From Ceriagrion tenellum (taxonomy: Eukaryota; Arthropoda; Insecta; Odonata; Coenagrionidae), in the NCBI GenBank assembly GCA_963169105.1, contig OY720642.1:21260965-21324964 (forward strand): 64,000 bases of DNA, given 5' to 3'. This document shows, piece after piece, positions 34,112 through 45,649 of the stretch (position 1 is its first letter; each line of letters starts with the position of its first letter). The position numbers and the translations under genes were made by a program. The notes under the pieces are model-generated. The model searched no databases, had not been told where the DNA came from, and worked only from the letters and a program-made list of their open reading frames with translations.

Positions 34112-37100
34112 GTTTTCGATTTTTTGCATTTACCAATTTCATTGATTTTTTACAGATTTCTCAATGAAAAACTGCATACAGTTCAACCGTTTTGTACACA
34201 TTCCGCCTCATTAGCCCTGGTAATCCATTATTAACAATTTGAGAGAGGCTCTGTCAGTTGCCAACTAAATTATTCGTAAAATGCTCAGTTAGTAGCAATT
34301 TCATATTTTTAAACAAGTATTTCAAAGTAGATGCTTTCCTTTTTTCATCAGGAAATTGCTCATATGTGGCCTAATTATTTGATAAAATTTAAAAACTATG
34401 TCTATTTCACATTTAGCGCGGAGAATCAATTCGTCAACTCGCCCACGTAAACTAAAAAATTGACTGATGGTAAGCTGCGGCAAAATGATAATTAAGGAAA
34501 CGTTTTTGTCATTTTTTCCTCGTCCTCCCCATGAAGCCGAAGCGATTAAAGACTTCCTTTCTCACGAAAGGCTCTTTTTCTTGCCACTTCACCAAATGGG
34601 AAGAGGCTTCTTTATCTCTCACTGCCATTTCCATTCATAAAATCTTTCCCTACTCCTACTTCCATTAGAACTTTCTTGCCACACCCACCTCTAGTCCACT
34701 CCACTACCTCTGCAACACTGCCAAGCGGAGGGGTATTTGCAGAGTTTTAGACGAACGGATTGGCCTCACTCGCTAAAAATTGAGCCAACCTCATCCCCGA
34801 AACTTGGTGATCCAAGTGAAGCCCAAACCACCGCCTGGTAACTATCAGCCGTTGATTACCACCAATTTAAAGCAACCGTTACAGCGGTTGTAGAGCGAAG
34901 GAAACCGAAATGTGTAGAGTTAAACGCCATAGAATTGGTACTAATCGACCGCAAAAAGTAGGACGCCACCATTTGTGTACTTCAGTGGTACGATTTTGTT
35001 TCTAAATGTATATTATTTATCACAGCGTATAAGTTTTAATATCAATAAAAAAATATATTTTTTCTATCTTTGCTATATGGTCTATGTATTAAAAAATTTT
35101 GCCTTCCTATTGAAAATATTTCCTCTAGTACAAAAAAATAAAATAAAGGGAAAAGTCCTGAATGGAAGACCAGTGGGTAAACAAAGAGAAAATACAGAGA
35201 TAAACGCAAAAAAAGGATGAAGGGATCTAGCATAATAAAGAGAAGGATGGAGGGCTGCAGTCAACTACTCTTGGGTTTGAACCACCACTGAATTAATAGA
35301 AATACAGTGCCATCTCTCCTCGGCACATACTGTCCCTCTTCCAGTCACAAAAGTCCTGTAGAGATGGAACGAGGAATCCTTATTTTCCCCCACTAATCCC
35401 TCTCACTATACCACAACATCAACAGAGGGGGCAGGAGCTTCCATGGTTGCCAGGACAATGATTCGAAAAACCTGTCTACTCGAAAAATTCGAGTACTTCG
35501 TCTGTTTGGTGAGATTCTAATGGCTTTGCTTTTCATACACTTCGATGATTAACAGCCTCAATTGAATGTATACGATAGAATATATACATACTATTGTTTC
35601 ATTGACTATATTACTGTTATAACACGCCGAAAATAATAAAAATTATATAATCATAATAATAAGTATTCCAGGACATGTTTCCTTGTTGGTGCAGCTTTTT
35701 CAACTGTGATCAAGATGGAGGTAAGGGTAACATGAAAACTTACTGGATTGAGAAAAATGGCTGATATGTGCAAAACATTCAATTTATTTTACTAATCGGG
35801 GAAATTCGGTATATATTCACTTTACGGTATATAAGTGACCCCCAATAAGTTAAAAAATAATTTTTCCTAACTTTTTCGATTTTTATCCATCAAATTATTG
35901 ATCTGCTAAACTGCCAGTATATAAATTTGTTCACGCTTTGATAAACTTTAGCGGGTATCCCACGTTAGGTAACATAAAATAAATGCGATTTAGTATCAAA
36001 GTTGCTAATCTTAGATTACTCCTCATTTAGGTCAGGTTTTTTTTATGGCTCTTGCCGGAACGCGACATAAAAATATGCATATTTCATCAATAAAAACTAT
36101 TACGTTTCATTCACTGCAGTAAGAGATGACTAACAATTAACTATTTCAGTTAAGTGTGGAGCACTATTTTTTTTGCCACTGCTGCATTAAGTGCTGCAGT
36201 GGTTGTCTGATCATAATTCAAAACAATTTAAGGTGAAATGCTGATCAGAAGAAAATAAAATAACGCCTCCGGATTTTGTGTGGTTTGGGCAGAAAAATGA
36301 TTTTGCTCACGCTTAAAGGTCGTATCACTTGAAATCATATTTCTATTAACAATCCCTAAAGCCTTGATTTTTAAATGTGTTTTCAACATTTGGAACAATA
36401 AGCCACTTGGTCCATTACGATGATTTGATAGTACCTGAAAGTTGGGGCTTTTTAACGTAATTGAGATTTTCTGTTAGCTGAATAGAGCGTTATTCATGGT
36501 AAATCGTCCGTGTAGAGTACTAGTTAGAAATAATATTCAACCAGGTATTTAAGTAGAGGCCTAGGTGGAGAAGACAACACTAATATGCATGCATCTGTTA
36601 TTGATTTATCCAAACGCTTTAATTTTCAGTTTCTAAACTTGCGCCGCGGATGCCTGGAAGCCTTGTGGAAGATTATTTCTTGAAATAGGGACTTACGTCT
36701 AGAGCTATGGTTTGCTCAAATTTCAAGTAGGAAGGCAGAGATTACACAATGATTGATTATAATTAGAGTAGTAGCTTATCCAATGTTCAAACTCAGCGTG
36801 TGATTTAGTGCATTCGTTGGTGCACCAAGAGAAAAGTTGGCATAAGGACAGAAAAGGATAAGCGACAAAAAGAGATGAGAAATGATGGTGTTTTAGAAAT
36901 ATGTCATTGGAAAACAAATGCACAAAAGAGGGACGAATAATGTTTGTCGAAAGTAGCACTAAAAAAGGTAATAATCTGGAATATAATGGGTGTTTTGAAG
37001 GTAATGCTGCAAGATTATATACTCCCCAGAGCATGATAATCAATGAAATAGGAAATTGAGCATTGGTTCTGTTTTGTTTCAGTAGGGCGTGTGTACAAAT

Positions 37101-37129
37101 AAAATAAAATTCAACGCGAGGTATCAGCT
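34112..37129. other. AT-rich sequence, no gene seen
   Basis: A short pyrimidine-rich part lies at 34510-34720. A 209-codon minus-strand frame (36723-37352) overlaps the next island; its product is low-complexity Ser/Leu/Phe-rich sequence and I treat it as non-coding. No repeats recognised. Confidence 0.5.
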
Positions 37130-37345
37130 TTGCTCCAGTTTTACCTTCAGAGAGAGAGAGAGAGAGAGAGAGAAAGAGCGACAGAGCAAGGCTATTCTCG
37201 GAGAGTTCAAATGGACGAGTTGGTCCCGGCGCCATTGAAATTCGTGGCGCCGTCGTCCGACCCGGGGCTCGGCGGTCCCAGCGGCGGAGGGTGGCGGCGC
37301 TGGTGGCTGGCGGGGGAGAGAGGGCAGAGCGTTCCCGGCTATTCC
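37130..37345 (+). promoter_or_regulatory. (GA)n tract next to a CpG-dense segment; possible first exon
   Basis: A 24-base GA run (37150-37173) is followed by about 130 bases very rich in CpG and GC (37190-37330). An ATG at 37211 in the context ttcaaATGg opens a frame running to 37606 (131 codons). Its first part (starting Met-Asp-Glu-Leu-Val-Pro-Ala-Pro) uses mostly G or C at third positions, as coding DNA in a CpG-rich first exon might. The minus strand is also open here, which weakens the case. GA tracts bind GAGA-factor-like proteins in insects, so a promoter is plausible; no TATA box or initiator could be assigned. Confidence 0.25.
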
Positions 37346-39604
37346 CACTCAATCACGTTCACCGTATCTATCCCTCGACCACCATATCTCTTCCCCGAAA
37401 TCCTTATATATTACCTAACTAATCACATCCTTTCCCCGTTTTGTTTATCGCAGATAATTTCTGCTCCCCCTATCGCAGCCTTGGCATATGTCGGAACAAT
37501 TTCTGTGGCCGAGTCAATTCGTTGCTTGATCTATATCTCACCATGTTGGATTCTGCGGGTTTCTATCGCATGGAGAATTCCAAAATATCTCGCCTCGATA
37601 ACGTAATGATGGAATACTGCCGCAAAACGGTGGCCCTTTTTCCTGATAATGACTCGATGGTGATTTTTATTTCCGTCATCACAGCGTTAAAAAAGAAAAG
37701 CTTTTTGCGGCTTATACTGCGGACATCCGCCCGCAAAAGGCGCGTAAATTCTTGTAGGTGTTGAAAAATGAAATATAATTGGGTACAATTAATGACATGC
37801 TCGATTAGGTAGAGAAAACATGTGGTTTAATATCTCCCATCCATTAAAGTTGCATGGCAATTTATCTGCAGCCAAAAGTTCGTCCTAAAATATTCACGAT
37901 GACTAATTGAAATAACATTTCTCTTGAAATCCACTCAGTCACAAGAAGCATCGACTCAAGATAAGCGTTATCACGATGGCTGATTTTTTGCTCCAATAAG
38001 AGAATTAATGAGGATATACTGAGATAGAGATACAAATTTCTCCACCATTGCGATTACTATAAAAACTGCTAAAAGACCTAAAAGCTGAAAAACTAAAATA
38101 AATGAATAACTGAGGTAGATTAAAGAAAATAACTCGATAGACCTCCAAATTAAAATTTTCATTTTTGGAAGGAAACAAGCAATAAATAGGTAAAACGATA
38201 ATGGGAGGAAATCCGCGGAGAAACAAAATAATCCAAGTTTCATGAATTCAAACTCTAGTCGTAAAATAGATAGTGGACCTGATACCGGCAGCGGGGAAAG
38301 TTAAGAGATCATTCGAATAAAAATACATTTAGACATATTCCTGGGAGGACAATAATTTAAGGCAAAGTGTGTAGCAAAATAAAAAAAACACATAATGTAA
38401 TCTTGAGAAACGTACTGGGAGACAATGGGATTCCCGCTGATTTCGTCTCTCAACGAAAAATTCCGTGTTTTCACCCGACGTTTCCCCAGGAATTCTTTTT
38501 CCCACCGAAAGCAATCAGACATTTGTTGAAATGGCAAAACCACGACCCAGACTACGACCAAAAAAAGCCTTCGATCGACACGCCTGGGTCCAACTGGGAT
38601 GAAATCAATAAGTGTTCGAGACACAATTTCAGACAAGCTGAAAATTTTCCATCACCACTCCACAACTGCCGATTTCGATACATCAATGTGTCCAATAAAA
38701 AGGGAAAAATAAAACCACCATCGATGATGATTTATTTCTTGAAATATAAACAGAAATAAATTTTATCCATCGCTTGCAAGATACAGACAATAAACGATGG
38801 CTGGAAATAAATGCTCGCAGAGGTCCATAGATATGGACGGCAACTTAAGAAAAATCAAACTAGAGAGAAATATGGAGGGTTATGTCTTTTTAAGGAGACT
38901 GTTTTTTCTATTTAAAAATAGTAATGCGCAGTAAATAATAAGAAAACCAAAGAATAGTTATATTGGATGAAGAATAATTCACAAATCAAATTTTGACATT
39001 GAATTTCGAGTCATCTTTTAAATGCAATGACTAGTCAAGAATATTTTTAATTTGTTCTTAAGAATGAAAAGAAACATTAACTTACATGCTATACAACTCT
39101 ATTTTTCACCAAATGTGGATTTTATGGTTAATTCTTACACTGATAAAAATCCAAATTTTGGACTTAGGTAACTTGGAAGATATAATTTAATACTTTATTT
39201 CCACTTGATTTCATTTTATTTTTCCTCCATGTGAGACAATATCGAGAGTATTTGAATAATTTTGTGCTTTATCAAACCATTTTAAAATTACATACGATAA
39301 TCTTATCACAAATTGTTGAAGGGTATATATTCAAGCACTAATTTTACATCCATGCCCGAAGTCATTATCAAAAACTTTCTTTTTCTAATATGACTGGTAA
39401 GAAAATTGAACGGCCGGTGGCGTCGACTAACCCTGCCGAAGGTATATGCTGGTAGCAACTAAAGAACTGATGATAGATCCTTACATGAGTTTTGGGCTAA
39501 AAAACGAAGCAATATTAGAGCTTTAGCTCTTAATTTTGTGAAATTTCTTCAAAGATGATATGATATAAAGATTTGCGTTTACATATCAAAATAACGGCTG
39601 TTAA
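37346..39604. other. Mostly AT-rich sequence, unassigned frames
   Basis: A plus-strand frame, open from 37441 to 37764, begins next to a 3' splice-site-like tttatcgcag (37444-37453) and has a mixed, protein-like composition including Phe-Tyr-Arg-Met-Glu-Asn. I recognise no family, and a second frame is open over part of it. A 130-codon frame at 38367-38759 and its minus-strand partner are likewise unassigned. The rest is background. Confidence 0.35.
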
Positions 39605-39643
39605 TGAGTTGATACACGGCAATAGTTGCCGTGTATCTACTCA
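39605..39643. repeat. Hairpin with 18-bp arms and 3-base loop
   Basis: tgagttgatacacggcaa (39605-39622) and ttgccgtgtatctactca (39626-39643) are inverted repeats with one mismatch, separated by tag. It is too short for a microRNA precursor. It may be the core of a small palindromic repeat; no second copy seen. Confidence 0.85.
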
Positions 39644-40569
39644 TCCCGTGTTCGGTCATCTGAGAAGATATAAATGAATAGAGCTTTTAAAAAGACACAC
39701 TGCTTCTCGAAACAAGCTCATAGGCGTATATAATTTTAGGACGGATATATCAACCTAAAGCACGGAAAAAATCCTTAGTGGCAAATATTTACAAATATCT
39801 GGCTAAAACCCAAAAATGCTGCGAAGTGCCTTGAAAATTGTTGCGCCAGTTGATTAAATAAATTATACACAAAAGCAATGATAGCATCTAAAATGATATG
39901 AAATATTCATTTATATATTGAAGTATTGTACAATTACCAATAGAAATCCCCCTCAGGACAAGGGTATTTTTGTACGTTTTTGAGAAATGATGGGATTTAA
40001 TTTTTCTAATCAGTTCTAGCAATTTCATAACTGAATATTTGATGAAAGGGTAATTTAAAGCTTTACATTTTCATCATTTAATGCATTATTGTTTTCAACA
40101 AATTCATTATCAAAATTCGTGATTTATAATGAAACTAAAAAAAGGGATATACTACGCTAAAAATTCGCTAAGTCGAAGTTAAAATACCCAGCGGCGACGA
40201 GCTGTCCCCCATATACTCTTCGAATGATAGCTCGTTATTCTTCATATTGTTCTAAATTTGACGCACCACCTCGTGTCCATATGGTTTGTTGAAATATCCA
40301 ATGAAAAAGTAAAAAATATTCAGTTTTGTAAAAATGAATTCTAATAGAGAACGTTAAGGTTTATTTGGATTTATGGCTACATATCTTTTCAATATTTCCA
40401 CTATCCTGAAAATAACACAATTTAACTTTGACATAGGAAGCATGAACAATACCAAGAGATAAACTCAAGAACCCGTCCTGAGTGGTGAAAATTCATTCCA
40501 TGCGGTACTTGAATCCGCAATTGGATGATAGACGAGAGCTTTACTCACTAGCCTGCAGGGACGACGAAT
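39644..40569. other. AT-rich sequence, no gene seen
   Basis: No coding signal or recognised repeat. Confidence 0.5.
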
Positions 40570-41155
40570 ATTATTATGCAATTACTTACAAAAAAGTGGA
40601 TTGCCGTGTACAAAAGTGTACTTCTCCCCACTTTGTTGTATGGTAGTAAAACATGGGTATGTCTGGAAAGATATAAGAATCTACTAAACATCGTGGGTAT
40701 GAGTTATCCGAGGAGTGTTTGTGGCAAAAGTAGGATGGATAGGGTCAGAAATGAGTGGGTAATAAATGAATGTAGGTTAGATGCTCCAGTAATGGACATA
40801 TATGAAAGCAGTGTGCTTCGTTGGTTTGGCCATGTTGAGAGAATGGTTGAAAGTCGAATAACGAAACAGATGTATGAAAGTGAAATGAATGGTGCTAGAG
40901 GTAGGTCGAGAAAGGTGTGGTTGATTGTGGTTGAGGAAATTCTAGGAGGAATATTAGGAGTCTTCAAAACAGGAGGGCATGTATGAAGCAGTGTATGGGG
41001 TAAATGAGGCCAAAGAGGCTTAAGGATAGGTCAGTATGGAGGAAACTATTGAAGCAGAGTTAGGTGTACAAATATGTATAAACAAGTGAAACTTGGTGAC
41101 TGTGCCTACCCAGGAAGGGAACGGCGCGGCGTGATTGGTATGCAAGTATGTGTGT
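40570..41155 (+). pseudogene. C-terminal fragment of a non-LTR retrotransposon protein plus 3' end
   Basis: The frame at 40576-40986 (136 codons) reads through Leu-Leu-Tyr-Gly-Ser-Lys-Thr-Trp, a Met-Asp-Arg-Val-Arg-Asn-Glu-Trp-Val segment, Val-Leu-Arg-Trp-Phe-Gly-His-Val-Glu-Arg-Met and Gly-Arg-Ser-Arg-Lys-Val-Trp. These landmarks are typical of the region after the reverse transcriptase in RTE/R1-like endonuclease-reverse transcriptase proteins of insects. A frameshift near 40975 separates it from a further coding remnant reaching about 41060. The 3' end includes tgactgtgcctacccaggaa (41099-41118), which recurs at 43.54 kb. The polymerase domain itself is missing, so this is a 5'-truncated dead copy. 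Confidence 0.8.
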
Positions 41156-41500
41156 AATTACTTACACCAATTTATTTAGATCTTTAAATATTGTGCAACA
41201 AGCAATTATTTAACAATAAATGCAGTAATAACACTGAAAATCAGAATAAAAATATCAGATCACCACGTTGGTTATAAGTAATCCGAAAGTGAACTCCCTG
41301 CTATGAAGATTCCTTCTGAAACCAGTCAACTTATGTTAGAAAAGAAGAAGCCATACATCAACTTAGTCACATTGCCAAGCTGTAAGACATACGGAACCGC
41401 GGGAGGGATAAAATAGTTTGCGGCAAGAGAACTTTCGGTTCAACCTAACTACCGTAATGGCCTCCATCATGCATCATGCGCCTTCTTAAATCCGACCTAA
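41156..41500. other. Spacer
   Basis: AT-rich; no recognised feature. Confidence 0.45.
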
Positions 41501-41758
41501 TCCAAGTAGGACTTAAAGGTGGAAAGTGAAGGGACTAAGGTAATAGTCGCGTGAAATAGTGGAATAGAACAGTGGAAGTCGACAGTGGGCTGGGAACAGT
41601 TGACACGCGAATTTTGCAAAGAAAGATTAATAGCCGAGAAAGAAGGAACTTCCCGCGACGCAAGGCCTTGGGAGATCAGTGGAGAGGGGGTGGAGCGAGG
41701 GAGAGAATGGTAAAACTTGAATCTGGGACTCAGGGTGGTGGGGTTGGCCCGTCGGAGT

Positions 41759-41788
41759 GGGGTCGGGGTTTCGCCGGGAGGGGGCGGG
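41759..41788 (+). other. G-quadruplex-forming motif
   Basis: Five G runs (4, 4, 3, 5 and 3 bases) are separated by loops of 2, 7, 1 and 1 bases. Confidence 0.75.
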
Positions 41789-41829
41789 AATGGCACATCG
41801 GCGGGGGAAAGAGTTCGGGGGTTGCAGAT

Positions 41830-41854
41830 GGGGCGGGTTGGGCTGGGGAGGGGG
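41830..41854 (+). other. G-quadruplex-forming motif
   Basis: Five G runs (4, 3, 3, 4 and 5 bases) with loops of 1, 2, 2 and 1 bases, a very compact arrangement expected to be stable. Confidence 0.8.
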
Positions 41855-42250
41855 TAGGAGGAGGGAAAGGGGAGGTTGGCTGAATGGGAAATGGAATGGA
41901 AAGCAGCAAAAACCATGGTAGGAAGAGAAGGAGACGGAATAGGAGAGGGAAAGAGGTGAAGTTTGATTTAAAAGCCAGTTGAAATGAAAGGGTGGAGAGA
42001 ATGTGGAGGTCAGGTCGTGCAGGATCAGGAGTGGTAAGGGGGGGGAGTGGAAAGGGGGGTGAAGTTTCATGGGGAGGGTAGAATAAGGTAGGGGAGGCGG
42101 AGTAAAAGCAGAGTCTGGGGCATGCGATATGCGAATTGTGATGTTGGCATGAGACGGCAGAGGGGAGGATATGCGCGCACCGCTTCGCTATTCGCAGTTG
42201 CGGCTGACTTTTGTTTACGATCCATTCTGCTCCGGGGCTCAAGTTTGAAG

Positions 42251-43108
42251 CACGGTAAGCGCAAAAAATAAAAATGCCTCCTACGATTTCATTCCTTGAC
42301 AGAATTTCATTCTCGACCGCGGTAAATGATCCGGCCCGAAAAAATGCGTCCCGTAGACTGGGGAGATAAATCCTGGTCGCTGGTTCATTTTTTCGTGCTT
42401 GAATTATACGGGCAAGCTAATTTATTATGCATTCCACTCTGATTTGAGCACATTTATCTAAAAATCTGTTATTATCATTGGAAAATATATGAGAGACTGG
42501 CAAAACTAAAGGAGGAATCAAGTATTGAATATCCGCAGCTTGGCTGAAAAATCGTATGTACTTAGAGAACAGGAGATATTCTCTGACGATGGCATAGAGA
42601 AATGCAGGTTGAACACTTGTTCACAATAACAGATTTGAGGAATATTTTACATATATATTATTTTGACTGTACCATGTTTTCTGCCTTCTCGTAGTTTTTT
42701 CTGTAAAATATTATGCTAAAACCAAGAGTGACATTCCTATTACGGATGACTTTACCTGGATAATGTACTAAGCGGATATAAACGATTACAAAAGAATGCT
42801 GAAGTTTGAAACGGTAGTTCATGGATAATCTATCTCACATTCTGCGCAAAGGGTCCACTTTTCTCGAGTTTACTGGTTAGAAACTATTAAAATAACCATT
42901 ACATGAACTATGGCAATATAATGTCCCCAAAAATGAACTATTCAAGAAACTTTCGCCATCAGCTGAGTCGCTCAAGTCTCCTTCTTAGATTAGAATAACC
43001 TTTGACGTACGAGAGATATGATAATGATACTACGGTAGTCTACTGAGTTCAGAGGTATGATAAATTGAACTAGAGAGAAACTTTGATAAAAAGACTTGAT
43101 AGAAAATT
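42251..43108. other. AT-rich sequence, no gene seen
   Basis: No coding signal or recognised repeat. Confidence 0.5.
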
Positions 43109-43315
43109 AGTTACTAGGAGTAATTGGTTGTACAAAGCGTAACTTTGTGGAATCTGTTAACATTATATTGATAACACTTAACTTTGTGATTCCACATATA
43201 TTTATCTCCTGATTTGTTACCTGATGATGACGTCCAACGTCGAAACCCGGGTCGTAGAAAATAAAGATATGTGGAATAACAAAGTTGAGTGTTATCATTA
43301 TTAAGTTACTAGGAG
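43109..43315 (+). mobile_element. Fold-back element with hammerhead motif and 12-bp flanking duplication (copy C)
   Basis: Perfect direct repeats agttactaggag at 43109-43120 and 43304-43315 flank an insertion of about 183 bp, which is what a target-site duplication looks like. Inside, about 43169-43199 (gataacacttaactttgtga and following bases) is the inverted complement of about 43266-43296, which on plus reads aacaaagttgagtgttatc. A third, partial copy of this unit (aactttgtggaat) lies at 43141-43153. Between the arms sits an intact hammerhead-like motif. No protein is encoded, so the element must have been mobilised in trans. Penelope-like elements are known to carry such ribozymes in their terminal repeats, which makes them the first candidate partner. 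Confidence 0.75.
43217..43257 (+). ncRNA. Minimal type-I hammerhead ribozyme motif
   Basis: All conserved parts are present. CTGATGA lies at 43221-43227, then one extra T. Stem II is gacgt (43229-43233) paired with acgtc (43237-43241) around a 3-base loop. GAAA lies at 43242-43245. Stem III is A-C-C-C with G-G-G-U (43245-43252) without a loop, and C43253 is the predicted cleavage base. Stem I forms between TTAC (43217-43220) and GTAG (43254-43257). The loopless stem III makes a dimeric active form more likely than a monomer. This is the best preserved of the copies in the window. Confidence 0.65.
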
Positions 43316-43539
43316 AATAATCTCAATTTAACAAAGAATGGCACATGAAAACAAACATTCAAATCAACATTCACGATACTCAAATTAAATATTTTTATCC
43401 GAGATTTTTATTTACGTTGGATGTTTATGAAACAAATGAATGGTACTATAAATATGGAAATTTACGTTAGCAGGGAAGTGGTAAGAAAGTTATTAATTCA
43501 GAGTCGGCTTCTTAAGGGCTATCCTGGAGAACTCAACTT
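43316..43539. other. AT-rich spacer
   Basis: No recognised feature. Confidence 0.4.
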
Positions 43540-43600
43540 TTTTGACTGTGCCTCTCCCGGAAGAGAACAGAGTGGTGGAATTCTAGGCATGAAAACTTTT
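43540..43600 (+). repeat. 3'-end remnant of the same LINE family as 40.6-41.1 kb
   Basis: tgactgtgcctctcccggaa at 43543-43562 and the following gagaacag(a)gtgg(t)g-type bases match the 3' end of the LINE fragment at 41099-41152, with about one difference in four to five bases. It is a very short 5'-truncated copy or the eroded end of a longer one. Confidence 0.55.
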
Positions 43601-44663
43601 TCTTAACAGCATGTGTTTCGCGTTCATCACGGCCACTTTCGTTCTTACATTCTTCAGTAACCCTATAGCTTCTCTTCCTTTGTCATTAAGGTATAATTTG
43701 GCAATGATTATATGATTAATTTAATTTTGATAAGGCATGGAAATTGGGCTATAACTTATTTATTCGTTACTGCCATTACTACGCAGACTTTAAAAATTAT
43801 CTAAAAATAGGTTATCCATTGTACATAAAAATCCTCATTTTTGGGTAAAATGCATCAACTGAAACAACTTCCTTTGTCCAAGAAACGTGATTCATAAGTC
43901 AGCATTGTGCATCAGGAAACCAAAGTTAAAGGAACATAATAATAGGCAGACAACAAAATTTACAGAGACAGCTATACATGAAGTTCCTTTCTCATGCAAC
44001 AGAAGCTGTCCTCATTTAGTTTCACAAAAGCTTTTAGCCGCATTGCTTCATAGGATTGTTAACAAACACAAGGAACCAAAAGTGGTTCAAAGAACGGTAG
44101 CGTAACTAAGTAGAACATCATTTAATTCACCAGCCACATTGCAAACCTTTCAGCAGCGATCGCCAAGCAAAGCCCCACCCACTTCGGACGTGTAGCTCAA
44201 GGGCAGATGACAATGGACACATCGGTGGGTATGATTAAAAAAGAAGACATTCATCGTCCCTGATAATGTAACCAAAAGCCTTAAGCTGTCTCAAGGGAAG
44301 TGTTTTGTACATTTATACAATAATTTACTAGAGGCATGATAAAACCGCTTCGATTCCCTGCATTTCCATACTTCGATAGAATAGCAAAACATTTTTTCAT
44401 CGCTCGTTCAAACGTGACCATATACCAATGAAAAAGAAATGGAAACGGAACGTGTTCACGATTCTATCAATCAACGCATCTACTCGTCGCGAGAGCTCCG
44501 GAAGAAGAAGAGAAAAGCAATCAAGAGGAAATGGACCCTGGATCCTTGCGGCCTGAATCGGAGAGCCTCGAGGCCACAGGGACGAGACTGAGTCGGGAAT
44601 GAAAATGATCACAGGAGGGTTTTCCTTTCCGCACAGAGGAACACTGCTGGGATTTTTCTTGTT
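43601..44663. other. No gene seen
   Basis: Mixed composition; short frames of 71-72 codons without recognisable products. No repeat recognised. Confidence 0.45.
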
Positions 44664-45345
44664 TTTACTTTTGCGTCTCCAATACTTCTGTGAGCACGAT
44701 GTCTTCCCCGAGGGAAAAATATTCTAGTGTCTTGTTAGTTTCTTTCGCGATACCTAACAGTACGAAAGAAATAACGAAACCAGACGACATGGAGAAAAAG
44801 ATCTCACTTGGTAATGAGTAAAAGAGGACAAAGCCTTTCAGAGAGAACGGAGGTTTTCTAAATTTGCTTTTGATGAGATAAATTTGGCGGTGTGGCATAA
44901 TCTATGTTTCTCTTCGTGAAGTTAGAAATGCATCATTTTCTTGGTTTTTATTTTCATTTTTATCAAATTAATTGCATTTCTTACATCCTAGTATATAAAT
45001 TGTGAATGCAATTCAGACTATTACTTCATGATGGAATGTGTGAAACCTTTAAGAGGCCCAGCCCCACATCCGTATAATAACTCTTATTTAACGCATTTAT
45101 TTGTCTCTATAGATGAACACAATCGTCAACTAAAACTTTTCCGTTGAACAGATGAATCAGATAATTTCATAAAGCTGGTCCAATACCTTAAAATGAATGT
45201 ACTGCTGAATTCATATCCCTAGGTCTTACTTTTGCATCTCCAATATTGCAGTGAGTACGATATTTTTGGCGGGGCTCCTCCGCTGAGGACACCATTCGCT
45301 ATACAAAGGCAAAACACACAAGACCGGATGATTTGGAAACGACGA
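44664..45345 (+). repeat. Diverged direct repeat, copies about 561 bp apart
   Basis: 44665-44705 and 45226-45266 share ttacttttgc(g/a)tctccaat and (g)tgag(c/t)acgat, with about nine differences in 41 bases. Beyond this, accagacgacatgga (near 44780) and gaccggatgatttgga (near 45323) again correspond, so the old duplication spans roughly 120 bases per copy. The sequence between them (44800-45225) is ordinary AT-rich DNA. Confidence 0.6.
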
Positions 45346-45649
45346 GGAAGGTCACAGATGGCAATGACAATAGAAGGATTGAATTTATTTTGCGCGGTTG
45401 GGAAAAATCTCCATAGCCAGATTTTAAGGAGTGGAATAAAAAACAAAAGAGTTGTGAGGTCAAAGCGAATTTAAGACGCGGGAAAAAACATGCGATGGGA
45501 AAAAAGAGGTATTTTTCCTGCACGTTGGCAGGACCATTGATTGAGAGGATTATCGTAGGAAAAAGTATGGATAGGGTTCCAAAATGGAATGAGTTGCGCA
45601 TAGAAAACTGGAAACGATTATCCTAGGAAATCCCGGACATGGAACCTTT
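45346..45649. other. Spacer
   Basis: No recognised feature; a 100-codon minus-strand frame is unassigned. Confidence 0.4.

Larger units (their letters stand above)
41501..42250. other. G-rich GC island 7
   Basis: About 700 bases with a strongly purine-rich, G-rich plus strand. Minus-strand frames of 139, 147 and 170 codons run through it in all three phases, with Pro/Ser/Leu/His-rich products; that all phases are open shows composition rather than coding. At least two strict G-quadruplex motifs lie inside. Confidence 0.5.

Noticed and set aside
34350..34375. Minus-strand ctgatgaaaaaagg
   Set aside because: No stem II can form and the GAAA-like part is in an A-rich run.
36723..37352. 209-codon minus-strand open frame, the longest in the window
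   Set aside because: Its product is low-complexity Ser/Leu/Phe and Ala/Pro/Arg sequence created by the GA tract and the CpG-rich segment; other phases are open too and no domain is visible.
37130..37606. Treating the full 158-codon frame as a protein
   Set aside because: Its first 27 codons translate the GA tract (Arg-Glu repeats); only the part after the ATG at 37211 deserves consideration.
41730..42242. 170-codon minus-strand frame and its neighbours
   Set aside because: All three minus-strand phases are open over the same G-rich DNA, which points to composition rather than coding.
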